Assembly: GCA_016927455.1 (NCBI GenBank)
Contig: JAFGMQ010000022.1
Span: 1 to 45,973 of the forward strand
Length of the DNA stretch: 45,973 nucleotides
Source: Deltaproteobacteria bacterium
GTDB taxonomy: Bacteria > Desulfobacterota > DSM-4660 > Desulfatiglandales > Desulfatiglandaceae
Direction of reading: 5' to 3'
Below, in pieces: positions 1 to 9,701 of the stretch. The translations under genes and the position numbers were made by a program. Within the stretch, counting starts at the first letter, position 1. Every line of letters starts with the position of its first letter. Under the pieces are notes generated by a model. That model had not been told where the DNA came from, searched no databases, and saw only the letters and a program-made list of their open reading frames with translations.

Positions 1-33
1 AAATATATAAAGTATCAAGAAAAAAGAGAGCGA

Positions 34-149
34 GAGTCAGAGACTCCAAAATACTAAACAAAACGGGGCAGCTCAACCTTGCCTCCTCAGGAGGCAAGGT
101 ATTTTACCCCTTTTAGGGGTTAATTCAAAGCCGGGCACTTTGTGCCCGG
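34..149. terminator. Cluster of short inverted repeats downstream of the inositol-phosphate synthase gene
   Basis: CCTTGCCTCC-TCA-GGAGGCAAGG (77-99), ACCCC-TTTTA-GGGGT (106-120), CCGGGCAC-TTT-GTGCCCGG (131-149), plus a weaker GAGTC-AGA-GACTC (34-46). Lies just past the minus-strand stop at 154. Confidence 0.55.
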
Positions 150-153
150 ATAT

Positions 154-1260
154 TTACTTCCTTCGATTTCCAGCGATAAAATCATCTGTCATCCGGCGGG
201 CTTCTTCATCTGTAAACTGCCTGGGCGGATGTTTCATGAAACAGGCGGAGGGGGAATATAAAACACCGCCTGTCCCGCGGTCAAGCGCCAGCTTGCAGCA
301 CCTTATTGCATCGATTACCACACCGCCTGAATTGGGGGAATCCTCTACTGAAAGCCTAAGTTCCAGTTCAACGGGGATATCTCCGAAGACGCTCCCTTTC
401 ATTCGGATAAAACAGACTTTGTTATCCTTCTGCCATGCCACCCAGTCACTCGGGCCGATGTGTATGTTTTCATCGCTCAATCGCTCAACACCAAGCTGTG
501 ACTGAACCGATTCAGTTTTGGATTTCTTTTTTGAGGCCAGCCGGTTTCTGTCAAGCATGTTAAGAAAATCCGTATTGCCGCCTGTGTTCAGCTGGTATGT
601 CCTGTGAAGTTTAACGCCTCTGTTTCTAAAGAGATTTGCCAGTACCCTGTGTACGATTGTGGCGACTAACTGGGATTTGATGTCATCGCCGATGACAGGC
701 AGTCTCCTGTCACTGAACCGCTTTTCCCAGACAGGGTCGCTGGCAATAAATGCGGGCATGTTATTTTCAAATCCGATGCCGGCCTCCAGGGCGCATTCCG
801 CATAGAACCTCGCTCCTTTTTCAGAACCTACAGGCAGGTAGTTCAAAAGCATATGAGATCCTGATCTCTTCAGTATATCAACAACCTGTTCCATGCCAGC
901 CTCCTTTTCAGAAGACAAAACGAATCTGTGTTTTTCATCATAATTCTTCATGTGTTCGGCAACGCTGTCCAAGATACGGCCCATATTCACTGTTACTCCT
1001 TTTTTCAGGATGTCCCCAAAAAGCAGCCTGGTACAATTCGGGGGGCAGAAAACAGCCTCTGATATGTCTTTCCCGACCTTTCTGCTGTCTATATCAAAGG
1101 CCGCAACAACATCGATATCGCCGGGTTTGTACCCGCCGATATCCCAGTGCATAAAACCCACAGCTTCATGTTCAGGTTTTTTCCTGTAATATTCTATTCC
1201 CTGAATCAGAGCGCTGGCGCAGTTACCTATGCCAACGATTCCTATCCTGATCTTGGCCAT
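154..1260 (-). CDS. ino1: Inositol-3-phosphate synthase family protein (myo-inositol-1-phosphate synthase)
   Basis: MAKIRIGIVGIGNCASALIQGIEYY Rossmann start and NTGGNTDFLNMLDRNRLASKKKSKTESV region typical of archaeal/actinobacterial-type MIPS. Start moved from 1290 to the ATG at 1260, which has a GGAGGGGAAA RBS. Confidence 0.88.
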   Translation of the reverse strand: MAKIRIGIVGIGNCASALIQGIEYYRKKPEHEAVGFMHWDIGGYKPGDIDVVAAFDIDSRKVGKDISEAVFCPPNCTRLLFGDILKKGVTVNMGRILDSVAEHMKNYDEKHRFVLSSEKEAGMEQVVDILKRSGSHMLLNYLPVGSEKGARFYAECALEAGIGFENNMPAFIASDPVWEKRFSDRRLPVIGDDIKSQLVATIVHRVLANLFRNRGVKLHRTYQLNTGGNTDFLNMLDRNRLASKKKSKTESVQSQLGVERLSDENIHIGPSDWVAWQKDNKVCFIRMKGSVFGDIPVELELRLSVEDSPNSGGVVIDAIRCCKLALDRGTGGVLYSPSACFMKHPPRQFTDEEARRMTDDFIAGNRRK

Positions 1261-1319
1261 TTTCCCCTCCACTGTTTTTCTATGCTGCACATCAGGTGAA
1301 AAGAAGATTTTTCAACTAC

Positions 1320-1348
1320 TTGACAAATGTGACAAAAGGAAATATTAA
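1320..1348 (+). promoter_or_regulatory. Candidate sigma70 promoter (TTGACA-17-TATTAA)
   Basis: TTGACA at 1320-1325, 17-nt spacer, TATTAA at 1343-1348, upstream of the HTH ORF at 1564. Confidence 0.4.
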
Positions 1349-1563
1349 TCTATTATAAATAAGGCTATATTTTTTAGTCTTATTGTTTCTGCCTGTTTGC
1401 TTCAAGATTATTATTCGATCGCTTATCACTATTTTTTTTAGAGCCATGTTTACTATCATCGAATGGGTACTCAACGACTGATTAAAATTGCACTTTTTTT
1501 AAACCGGATGGTGTCAAAGGCGGCAGTTTTTTGAAAATATAAACATAGTCATGAGAGGAAAAA

Positions 1564-1842
1564 ATGGTCAAGAAAAGGATTGATGATGCGGTAAGGAAAA
1601 AGGTCTGCAAGGCTCATGCGAGCGGGATCCCAATGAGAAAGATTGCCAGTGAATACGGCATAAGTCTTTCGAGTGTGAGCAGGGTAGTAAGTGAAGGCAG
1701 TTCAAAGAAAGGCAAAACGGGCGGCAAAAAGGCACCTGAATCAGATAGGCAGAAAAGGATTGAGGAGCTTGAAAGAAAAATAGCCGAACTGGAAAAAAGG
1801 GTCCTTGAATTTGAAGCCAAGAGAAAAAATCTGAAAAATTAG
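1564..1842 (+). CDS. Small HTH protein with C-terminal coiled coil
   Basis: N-terminal resolvase/Hin-like HTH (GIPMRKIASEYGISLSSVSRVVS), basic Lys/Gly linker, heptad-patterned tail IEELERKIAELEKRVLEF; AGAGG-type RBS upstream. Confidence 0.75.
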   Translation: MVKKRIDDAVRKKVCKAHASGIPMRKIASEYGISLSSVSRVVSEGSSKKGKTGGKKAPESDRQKRIEELERKIAELEKRVLEFEAKRKNLKN

Positions 1843-2178
1843 CGGGAACCTCCTGATATAGATTAATCGGACAGGGCCTTCAGACGGTTACCCTGCAACC
1901 CAATTCAGATGCTTCAGAAAAGATCAGACACTGGCTGTTTATGTGCAATTACAACCAGTGCCCTGATTCCTGCACATTATCCCTTTCCGGCGGAGTGACA
2001 GGATTTCAGTGCCCGTGAATAACAAGGTCGGGGCAGGCTTGAGTCTCAACCCGGAGGAAACAGGTGCCGGGTCTCGGAGTTCCTGTTTCGTAAAAGGAAA
2101 ATAAAGGAAATGAACTGCCACTTATCAGGGCCGCATACAGATCGTTTTTATTCATAAGAAATTATTAAAAAATAAGTT

Positions 2179-3081
2179 ATGGCAAAAAATATCGCCTCAC
2201 AAGGGACGTTAAGACAGGCCTCGACCGTAATACTTGCGCGAGAATGCCATAGCGAGTTCCAGGTCTATCTTCTGAGGCGCAGCCTCAACAGCGGATTTAT
2301 GTCCGGAATATATGTATTCCCAGGGGGGAATTTATCGCGGGAAGATCATGATCCTAAACTGTTTGAAGCCTGTTCGAGGATTAATTCCAAAGCAGTTTCC
2401 AGGCTTACCGGCAATGAACTCCCTTTTGAGAAAATCTTCCCTTTTGCAGTTGCAGCCATTCGTGAGACATTTGAAGAGGCCGGAGTTCTGATTTCCCTCC
2501 CAGGCGACAATACCGATGTCGATCTTACTGAAAGCCATCGAAGGCGCATTAATGATGACCTTGAAGAAGGGTGGTTTAATGACCTTGTTATTTCAAGGGG
2601 AATGATCCCGGAACTCATAAGTCTCGCAAGGTGGTCGCACTGGATTACTCCGGAACTCATGCCCATGAGATTCGATGCCCGCTTCTTTATTACTATTATG
2701 CCCGATGGTCAGGAATGCATGCCTGACTACAGAGAGACCATAGACGGGATCTGGGTGACACCGGAGGAGGGGCTTATGAGAAACTTCAACCGCGAGATTT
2801 CTTTAAGCCCACCGGCACTGATAACATTGCATGAACTTCTCAATTATTCCACGCTGGATGGGCTGGAAAAAGCGATCGAAATCCGCCAATGGGGCGATCC
2901 TCTGTTTCCACGCATGATTCCTTCACCTGATGGAGCCTTAATCCTTGAACCCTGGGATCCCATGAGATATCTCGAAACTGATATCGAAACTAAAGGACTG
3001 GAAAGCAGGATACTCCCTGTTGGACAGCCGTTTTCCAGGATATGGAACTGTAAAGGTGTCTGGCTGCCTGTCGGGATATGA
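2179..3081 (+). CDS. NUDIX hydrolase (NUDT19/RP2-like)
   Basis: YVFPGG ... AAIRETFEEAGVLI: NUDIX box with an insertion between the GG and REXXEE segments. Confidence 0.8.
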   Translation: MAKNIASQGTLRQASTVILARECHSEFQVYLLRRSLNSGFMSGIYVFPGGNLSREDHDPKLFEACSRINSKAVSRLTGNELPFEKIFPFAVAAIRETFEEAGVLISLPGDNTDVDLTESHRRRINDDLEEGWFNDLVISRGMIPELISLARWSHWITPELMPMRFDARFFITIMPDGQECMPDYRETIDGIWVTPEEGLMRNFNREISLSPPALITLHELLNYSTLDGLEKAIEIRQWGDPLFPRMIPSPDGALILEPWDPMRYLETDIETKGLESRILPVGQPFSRIWNCKGVWLPVGI

Positions 3082-3485
3082 AGGTTGCAATCTGTCTCTT
3101 TACGAATTTGACAAATATTGAAGGCTGAAACATCCAGAGGCAAAACCGGCATGAAACTGGACGCTCCCGCGCTGTTCCTGGATTTTGTAGAAAAAGAGGC
3201 CTGTTTTTTTAAATGTCGACCTGTCATTCCTGTGTCAGAGTCAAGACCTTCAACTTCGATTCCATGATCAATAATACATGCAGATTTCATTTTGTTCCCG
3301 GCTGCAGGGGGAACAATTTTTCCGGAAAGCTAGGGTTTTTAGATATCGCCTGTTGTTAAAAAGATGCAGGAGGCGGCTCCTGATTTTGACGATCCAGTTA
3401 AATTCGGAATGGTGCTCCATGTCTTTGCTGACTCTTTTTCACACCAGGTTTTTTCAGGCCTTTTGAGCAAGGTAAACGAAAAGCA

Positions 3486-4646
3486 TTAACATGCAGTGTC
3501 TTCCCAAAGACAATGAAGTCCCTGTCCATCAATAACGGATCTCAGGCAAAGGTTGTCGGAAAGGCATGCAGCCCTGGCTGTGTAACCGGACTTCCAGCGC
3601 AATATGAGGCGGGGCTCGCGTATCAGGGGACGGCACAGGGAAATGTAATCGGTTATTCCTTCCTCAACAAGGGCTTCAGCAACCTGAAATGAACGGATAC
3701 CGCCTACAAGCATCAGGGGAATCCCAACCTCCTGTTTGTATTTTGCCGCAGCAGATTTATAGTATGCTTCATCACCTGATTCTGTCCGGCCTTTTCTAAA
3801 GGCGCGGTATCTGCCGGAATAAGGTGTGCCGCCGCTTAATTCGATGGAATCCATACCGTTTTTTTCAAGCATACGGGCGACGTAAAGCATTTCTTCCTGT
3901 GAAAGACCTCCATCCACAAAATCCTCAGAATTTATCTTTATCATAAGCGGATAGTTTCTCCCCGCTGAGGCCCTTATGCGCTCAACTACTTCAAGAATGA
4001 TCCGGGATCTGTTTACAATATCTCCCCCGTATTTATCACCTCTCTTATTGTAAAAGGGCGAAAGAAACTGACTCAGCAGATACCCGTGAGCAGCATGTAT
4101 CTGAATTCCGTCAAACCCCGCTTTCCTTGCTCTGGCAGCGCCTTCTCCAAACATATCAACTGTTTCTTGGATATCCCTGATTGACATCTCCCTGCACAGC
4201 AGTCCATTTTCATCTTCCATCCTTGACGGTCCGGCAGCTTCTGACCCTGTCAGTGAATAAGGCGCATGACACCCTGCATGGGCAAGCTGCAGGACAACCC
4301 TGCCTCCGGCCTTATGCACGGCATCGGCCATTCCTGCAAGGCCCGTGAGCAGTTTTTCGCTGTAAATACCCAGCTGTCTTGGACCTGCCTGTCCTCTTTT
4401 GCTCACATAGGCATGACCGGTTATAATCAGTCCAACTTCACCGCGAGCGAGCTCAACCATCAAATCAATAAGCCTTTCTGTACATGATCCGTCATCCCCT
4501 GCCATGCCTTCCCATGTGGCTGAACGGACAAAGCGGTTTTCCAGAACCAAACCGTTAATCGATGTCGTGTCAAACAGACCGGCCTTCTTTCTTTCACCCA
4601 TAATTGCTTTTTCCTCCTGATTCATTTTTTCTATTGATGTTTTCAT
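3486..4646 (-). CDS. NADH:flavin oxidoreductase (Old Yellow Enzyme family)
   Basis: FDGIQIHAAHGYLLSQFLSPFYNKRGDKYGG and ELSGGTPYSG...LMLVGGIRS motifs of OYE-type TIM barrels. Confidence 0.9.
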   Translation of the reverse strand: MKTSIEKMNQEEKAIMGERKKAGLFDTTSINGLVLENRFVRSATWEGMAGDDGSCTERLIDLMVELARGEVGLIITGHAYVSKRGQAGPRQLGIYSEKLLTGLAGMADAVHKAGGRVVLQLAHAGCHAPYSLTGSEAAGPSRMEDENGLLCREMSIRDIQETVDMFGEGAARARKAGFDGIQIHAAHGYLLSQFLSPFYNKRGDKYGGDIVNRSRIILEVVERIRASAGRNYPLMIKINSEDFVDGGLSQEEMLYVARMLEKNGMDSIELSGGTPYSGRYRAFRKGRTESGDEAYYKSAAAKYKQEVGIPLMLVGGIRSFQVAEALVEEGITDYISLCRPLIREPRLILRWKSGYTARAACLSDNLCLRSVIDGQGLHCLWEDTAC

Positions 4647-4723
4647 AAAAAGTCAATCGCTGTGTCGTTAGAATCAGAATCTGCTTTATTCTGCTGCAGG
4701 CAGAGCATGGGGCATGTTCCTTA

Positions 4724-5767
4724 TTGTACCTTAAACCACATAGTGATATCCTTTCAATATGGCCAGGTCATTGTAAAGACCTGATCAATCTTGCGGCTTT
4801 TTACCCTGGGAGCTTGATTTTGAAAAGATATCGGGACCTTAACAACTATCTGAAAGAGATGTTCGGTGAACGTATTCAGAAGATTCCCCTGGATGCAGGG
4901 CTGTCCTGCCCCAACCGCGACGGGACCCTCTCCTTAAAGGGCTGTATCTTTTGTGACGGACGTGGCTCCGGAACAGGGGCCTTTTTAAAAAAAGGCCTTT
5001 CTATTGACGAGCAGATTTCCAATGCAAGGGGGTTTCTGGGAAGGCGCTACAAGGCAAAGAAATTCATAGCCTATTTTCAATCCTTTTCCAACACATATGC
5101 CCCTGTTTCCCGTCTTAAGAATCTTTACGATCAGGCCGTGTCCCATGACGATGTGGTGGGTCTATCCGTAGCTACAAGGCCTGACTGCGTAAGCGCTGAC
5201 ATATTCAGGCTTTTAACCTCATATAAGAAGGACAGACTTGTCTGGATTGAGCTTGGTCTTCAGTCCATACACGACAAAACCCTTGAGCTGATTAACCGTG
5301 GTCATGATGCAGAATGTTTCAGGCAAAGTGTACTTGCCGCCAGTAAATACGGGCTGGATGTATGTGCTCATGTAATTCTTGGACTGCCTGGAGAAGACCG
5401 CGAAATGATGCTGCAGACGGCGCGTTTTATCTCATGGCTTCCAATACAGGGGATAAAGATACATCTCCTTTATGTAGTGGAGGGTACGCCTCTTGCCGAT
5501 CTTTACAATGCAGGTGAATTCCGCTGTCTTGATCAGAAGGAATATGTGGAGACAGTATCGGACTTTCTGGAGCTTCTGCCCCCGGAGATGGTTATCCACA
5601 GATTGACAGGAGACCCTGTGAAAAAGGAACTTATTGCACCCGAATGGGCCAGGGAAAAAACCAGAACTCTGATCATGATAAATGAATTGCTGGAGAGAAA
5701 GAAGACATGGCAGGGTAGGTTATACAGCAAAACAGGCCATCTCTTGTCAGGTGAAGAAGAATCTTAA
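4724..5767 (+). CDS. TIGR01212 / YhcC-type radical SAM protein
   Basis: DAGLSCPNRDGTLSLKGCIFCDGRGSG with a CxxC pair, GLQSIHDKTLELINRGH, LGLPGED. The real start may be internal (TTG near 4814). Confidence 0.88.
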   Translation: MYLKPHSDILSIWPGHCKDLINLAAFYPGSLILKRYRDLNNYLKEMFGERIQKIPLDAGLSCPNRDGTLSLKGCIFCDGRGSGTGAFLKKGLSIDEQISNARGFLGRRYKAKKFIAYFQSFSNTYAPVSRLKNLYDQAVSHDDVVGLSVATRPDCVSADIFRLLTSYKKDRLVWIELGLQSIHDKTLELINRGHDAECFRQSVLAASKYGLDVCAHVILGLPGEDREMMLQTARFISWLPIQGIKIHLLYVVEGTPLADLYNAGEFRCLDQKEYVETVSDFLELLPPEMVIHRLTGDPVKKELIAPEWAREKTRTLIMINELLERKKTWQGRLYSKTGHLLSGEEES

Positions 5768-5811
5768 CGAGTATGATATTCAAAAAGTGTTTATAGACTC
5801 TCATTGGCCTG

Positions 5812-6756
5812 TCATGGCTTGATTCCTTCGAGAAAGGTCTGCAGGCTGTCAATGTCCTGAATACTGTATACTTTGGCCTGATTGTCTGCAGGAAGGGTCT
5901 TCTTTAACATCCCGGAAAGGACCTTGCCGGGGCCTATCTCAACAAAACAGTCCACACCGTCCCGGACCATCTTTTGAATGATATCATACCATCTGACAGA
6001 AGATACGAGTTGTTCAGCCATAATATCCTTTATCCTGTCAGGATTGTTTTCTTCTTCGGCTGAGGCATTAAAAAGTATGGAAGACGCAGGGCTTTTAAAG
6101 GGAATCTGCTCCATGAACTCCCTGAATTCATGTACAGCGCCTTCCATCAGCCTTGAATGCCAGGCGCCGCTTACCCTTAGGGGAACAGCCTTTCCCTTCT
6201 TTTCCTTTACAATCTGAACCGCACGGGATACCGCCGCATCTTCTCCTGTGATCACAATCTGTTCGGCAGTATTATGATTTGCAACAGAAAGAGCATGCCC
6301 ACTGGCTGCAGCAGCCACAATATCCATGACGGAGTCTATATCCATTCCTATCACGGCTGCCATCGATCCGGGATTACGGACAGCCTCTCTGTGCATCAGT
6401 TCCCCTCTTTTCTGGACAAGGCGCAGTGCATCATGGGTGCTGACTATGCCTGATGACACAAGAGCCCCATATTCGCCGAGGCTGTGCCCGCAAGAAACGT
6501 CCGGGAAAATACCTGATTCGGTTAATGCTGCAAGACAGGCCAGACTGACACTGGTGATAGCAGGCTGGAGATTTACGGTAAGAGTCAATTCACTCATAGG
6601 ACCTTCAAAACACAGTTCTGAGATGGGTCTTCCGCAGATCTGATCAACCTTTTCAAAAATTGACCTGATTTCACGGGACCGGTCTGCCAGGTCCCTGCCC
6701 ATTCCTATGAATTGCGAACCCTGACCCGGGAACAGAAATCCTGTCTTTTTATTCAT
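5812..6756 (-). CDS. fabD: Malonyl-CoA:ACP transacylase
   Basis: FPGQGSQFIGMG, GHSLGEYGAL active-site nucleophile motif, IGPGKVLSGM. Confidence 0.95.
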   Translation of the reverse strand: MNKKTGFLFPGQGSQFIGMGRDLADRSREIRSIFEKVDQICGRPISELCFEGPMSELTLTVNLQPAITSVSLACLAALTESGIFPDVSCGHSLGEYGALVSSGIVSTHDALRLVQKRGELMHREAVRNPGSMAAVIGMDIDSVMDIVAAAASGHALSVANHNTAEQIVITGEDAAVSRAVQIVKEKKGKAVPLRVSGAWHSRLMEGAVHEFREFMEQIPFKSPASSILFNASAEEENNPDRIKDIMAEQLVSSVRWYDIIQKMVRDGVDCFVEIGPGKVLSGMLKKTLPADNQAKVYSIQDIDSLQTFLEGIKP

Positions 6757-6781
6757 AATTCAATGTCTCCGCTATTCAGGT

Positions 6782-7339
6782 CTACTGTTTCTGGGGTTCG
6801 CCTATTTTCCTGCGGATCATCAGATCAAGTTCGATTTCATATTCCCTCGAACCAGGTACCAGTGATTTATTTCTGTCCAGTTGCGCCTTAACCTCTTCTT
6901 CCGCCCTGTCAAACTGAATTTCGACCTGGCTGAAAACCCCATTCACTGTACGGTATATTTCCAGGTCGGTACCATAAATATCGATCACATTAGGATCGTT
7001 GATAATGATTTCCATGATGTACTGGGTCATATAAAGAGAATATGGATTGGGGCGGCTTACAAGGTCGCGGATCGGGGCAACAAAATAATTATGATCAAAC
7101 TCTGAACTGTTCAGTGCCTTCTTAAGGCCCTTTAAGACGGCTTCGGAAACGGCGACAGGGTTTTCGCTTTCAATGATCTTTTCCATGAGAAGAGTCTGGG
7201 ACAATTTCCTGTGGATTTCAGGCAGCTTGAACCTTAAAAACCTTTCGCGCTGAAAGGCCTGCTGTTTCTCCAGCCTTTCGATCCTGTTAATGAGTTTGTT
7301 GTGGACTCTTCCTGTATCCCTGTGTTCCATATACCACAC
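6782..7339 (-). CDS. Conserved hypothetical protein
   Basis: Long ORF in the fabD-side minus-strand cluster; no motif recognised. Confidence 0.65.
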   Translation of the reverse strand: MWYMEHRDTGRVHNKLINRIERLEKQQAFQRERFLRFKLPEIHRKLSQTLLMEKIIESENPVAVSEAVLKGLKKALNSSEFDHNYFVAPIRDLVSRPNPYSLYMTQYIMEIIINDPNVIDIYGTDLEIYRTVNGVFSQVEIQFDRAEEEVKAQLDRNKSLVPGSREYEIELDLMIRRKIGEPQKQ

Positions 7340-7371
7340 TGATAATCAGAATAATGAATACCTGTTACTGT

Positions 7372-7686
7372 TTATTCCGCTGTGTCCGATGACGAATTAT
7401 TTTTGCCGGAACTGTCTGCCGAAGAACTGGCCTCGGCTTTAGGACTGTCCATTTTGCCTTTTGAGTTATCTTTTTTGTTTCCTCTGAAATTTGCAGAGGT
7501 CTTGGATGCATAATCAGTCACGTACCAGCCGGACCCCTTAAGGTGAAAGCTGTTCTGTGATATAAGTTTTCTGAGTCTGCCCCTGCATTCCCCGCATTCC
7601 GTAAGCGGTGGATCAGAAAATTTCTGTATGGCCTCGGTCTGATGACCGCATTCAGTGCATTCATATTCATAAATCGGCATATTCAT
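7372..7686 (-). CDS. FmdB-family zinc ribbon protein
   Basis: MPIYEYECTECGHQTEAIQKFSDPPLTECGECRGRLRKLIS: two CxxC pairs in the FmdB layout. ATG of MPIYEY is two codons into the ORF. Confidence 0.88.
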   Translation of the reverse strand: MNMPIYEYECTECGHQTEAIQKFSDPPLTECGECRGRLRKLISQNSFHLKGSGWYVTDYASKTSANFRGNKKDNSKGKMDSPKAEASSSADSSGKNNSSSDTAE

Positions 7687-7715
7687 TCACCTCCGTTCTA
7701 TTGCCGTAAAACAAT

Positions 7716-8246
7716 TCAGCTGACGACCATCTCACATACCCTGTGATCTTTGTATAAATCAAGGACATAATTCAACTCCGGAATCGAAATGTCTTCCAGT
7801 ATCTCATAAGTCATTGAATGTACAATCTTCTCTTCTTTGTCTCTTTCTTCTCCAGAGGCATCAAATCTCCGGAAAAAATTGCAGAATCTTACTATATGAA
7901 CCAGTTCATGGGTAAGTATGTAAACCAGAAGAGATAGCAACTTCAGTTTGTTGTCCCTTCTCAGGGCCTTGATTATCTGATGATCCTGCAGACAGATATA
8001 ATAAAAATCCCTCTTTTTTGTCCTGGATTCGAATGCTTCGCCTGCCCTTGTTCCCTTGTTCAGCATTGCAAAGGCATGCCTGCTGATCTCATCATCGGCA
8101 AGTGAATTAAGGGTCTTAACGTCATACTGATTTCTCTTCCACTGGCTGGAGGAGAACTTGAAAAAATTGCCTGTTGTGTCTTCTGCAATATCAAGGGCAT
8201 CACTAACAATAATAAGATCTTGACTTTTGAACGAACTGAGCGCCAT
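7716..8246 (-). CDS. HEXXH-containing putative metalloprotease-like protein
   Basis: YILTHELVHIVRF has the HEXXH zinc-binding signature; otherwise unrecognised. Confidence 0.65.
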   Translation of the reverse strand: MALSSFKSQDLIIVSDALDIAEDTTGNFFKFSSSQWKRNQYDVKTLNSLADDEISRHAFAMLNKGTRAGEAFESRTKKRDFYYICLQDHQIIKALRRDNKLKLLSLLVYILTHELVHIVRFCNFFRRFDASGEERDKEEKIVHSMTYEILEDISIPELNYVLDLYKDHRVCEMVVS

Positions 8247-8434
8247 CAGAAAACCTCAATACCCTTTTTGGATTCAGCCATGAAGATGATAAGACCTGTT
8301 ACAGAAATGTCAATACGGGGAAGCATCACCTGAAAGAAATTACCTGCTTAAAATCCTCACAAGAAAAACCGTTTTGTAATAAACGGTCTTCATTCGAATC
8401 CAAAATGTCAACTGAGGATATGAACTGCTCCTGC

Positions 8435-8511
8435 TGGTGGCGGTGACTGGATTTGAACCAGTGACTCTACGGATATGAGCCGTATGCTCTGACCAACTGA
8501 GCTACACCGCC
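8435..8511 (-). tRNA. tRNA-Met (anticodon CAU)
   Basis: Minus strand GGCGGTGTAGCTCAGTTGGTCAGAGCATACGGCTCATATCCGTAGAGTCACTGGTTCAAATCCAGTCACCGCCACCA. Acceptor stem GGCGGTG/CACCGCC, anticodon loop CTCATAT, T-loop GTTCAAATC, encoded CCA. Confidence 0.96.
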
Positions 8512-8899
8512 ACAGAATATTTGTGGTATAAATTATAAAATTCTCATATTTTGTCAATGAAATAATGCATTTTCAGAAATGTTTAATTACTTATTTTCAA
8601 AGGGGATTTTATTATAGAAAAAAGGGAGCAGCCGGCAACTGATAATCCCGGCAGGCAATTACAGCCATATATTGACAGCATGGATAATTGCATGTAAATA
8701 AAAGCACCTCAAGATTTTTTAAGGGCAGCATATCCTAAGCATGGAAAGCTCTCTTTATGGGTAAGACACGGAGTCCAATGCGGGGGTTACAAGTTTCATG
8801 GCACGGAGGCAGAGGCACCTTTTAAGCCTCAAGATCCCTTTTTCCAGTCAGGAGACGATGTAATGAAGATATACAGTATGTCAGGAGGTTAATATTAAG

Positions 8900-9562
8900 G
8901 TGGGAATAAATAAAGGAATACCGATTGCAGGAATTGTCACATCAAGGCAATGCCCTTCCTGCGGACATCATGAGGTGGGAATAATTGCTCATGACGGCTC
9001 TTTTTATCCCTTGAAACCCGGAGCACTCATCCAGTTCCTGGATGACGGACCTGCGATGCCAGACTTCAGAGAGGTCAGGCAGCAGTCAAAGGAAAGCACC
9101 CGGGAGGATGAGGAAGAAAGGCTGAGGCCGTGGGCACCCGACATAATAAAGGGGCACAGGATACTCAGGCTGAAATATGGCGTTATGGTCAGGGAGGATA
9201 TTGACACCGGCAAAATTGATGGAGGAATTTATCGTTCAGCCTTTCTGCAGAAGCTGCACAGTCTTATTGAGAGGGAGATAAATATTCCCCTTGCGGTCAT
9301 ATTGGACCGTTTTTTCAATACGCCTCATCTTGCCTCAGGACGCCCTGAAGAGATTGCCTCTGCGATGTGGCGGGAACTGGATGAAGTCAGAAAACCAGTT
9401 GAGCTTGTAAATGCGTGGATTGAAAATCAAGGGGGCGATCAGGTCAGCAGCCTTCTGAATCCTTATTCAATGGATGATATTGCCGGCGAACCTGTAAGTG
9501 ACGATGAGTTTAGTAAAGAGCTGGATCTGTTGTCTCTGGAACAATTCCTTAAACTTCTGTAG
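8900..9562 (+). CDS. Hypothetical protein with N-terminal CPSCGHH motif
   Basis: GTG start 11 nt after AGGAGG; ITSRQCPSCGHHEVGIIAHDGSFYPLKPG. Confidence 0.65.
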   Translation: MGINKGIPIAGIVTSRQCPSCGHHEVGIIAHDGSFYPLKPGALIQFLDDGPAMPDFREVRQQSKESTREDEEERLRPWAPDIIKGHRILRLKYGVMVREDIDTGKIDGGIYRSAFLQKLHSLIEREINIPLAVILDRFFNTPHLASGRPEEIASAMWRELDEVRKPVELVNAWIENQGGDQVSSLLNPYSMDDIAGEPVSDDEFSKELDLLSLEQFLKLL

Positions 9563-9619
9563 GAAAGCGCATTGAAACACACTGTGAGAACCGAGGTGTA
9601 TTAAGGGCACAAAAAAATA

Positions 9620-9661
9620 CGGGTTGCGTGCCCCTGTCAGGGCTTTAAAACGCGCAACCCG
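9620..9661 (-). terminator. Intrinsic terminator downstream of etfA
   Basis: CGGGTTGCG (9620-9628) pairs with CGCAACCCG (9653-9661); minus-strand T-run TATTTTTTT follows. Confidence 0.75.
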
Positions 9662-9701
9662 CTAAATAAAATCAAGAATACCTGATAAACGAACAGCCTT
9701 A

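Noticed and set aside
1939-2121. 60-aa minus-strand ORF in the intergenic region before the NUDIX gene
   Set aside because: No RBS or motif; likely chance.
2844-3290. 148-aa minus-strand ORF overlapping the NUDIX gene
   Set aside because: Largely antisense to a well-supported CDS; composition and motifs do not look protein-like.
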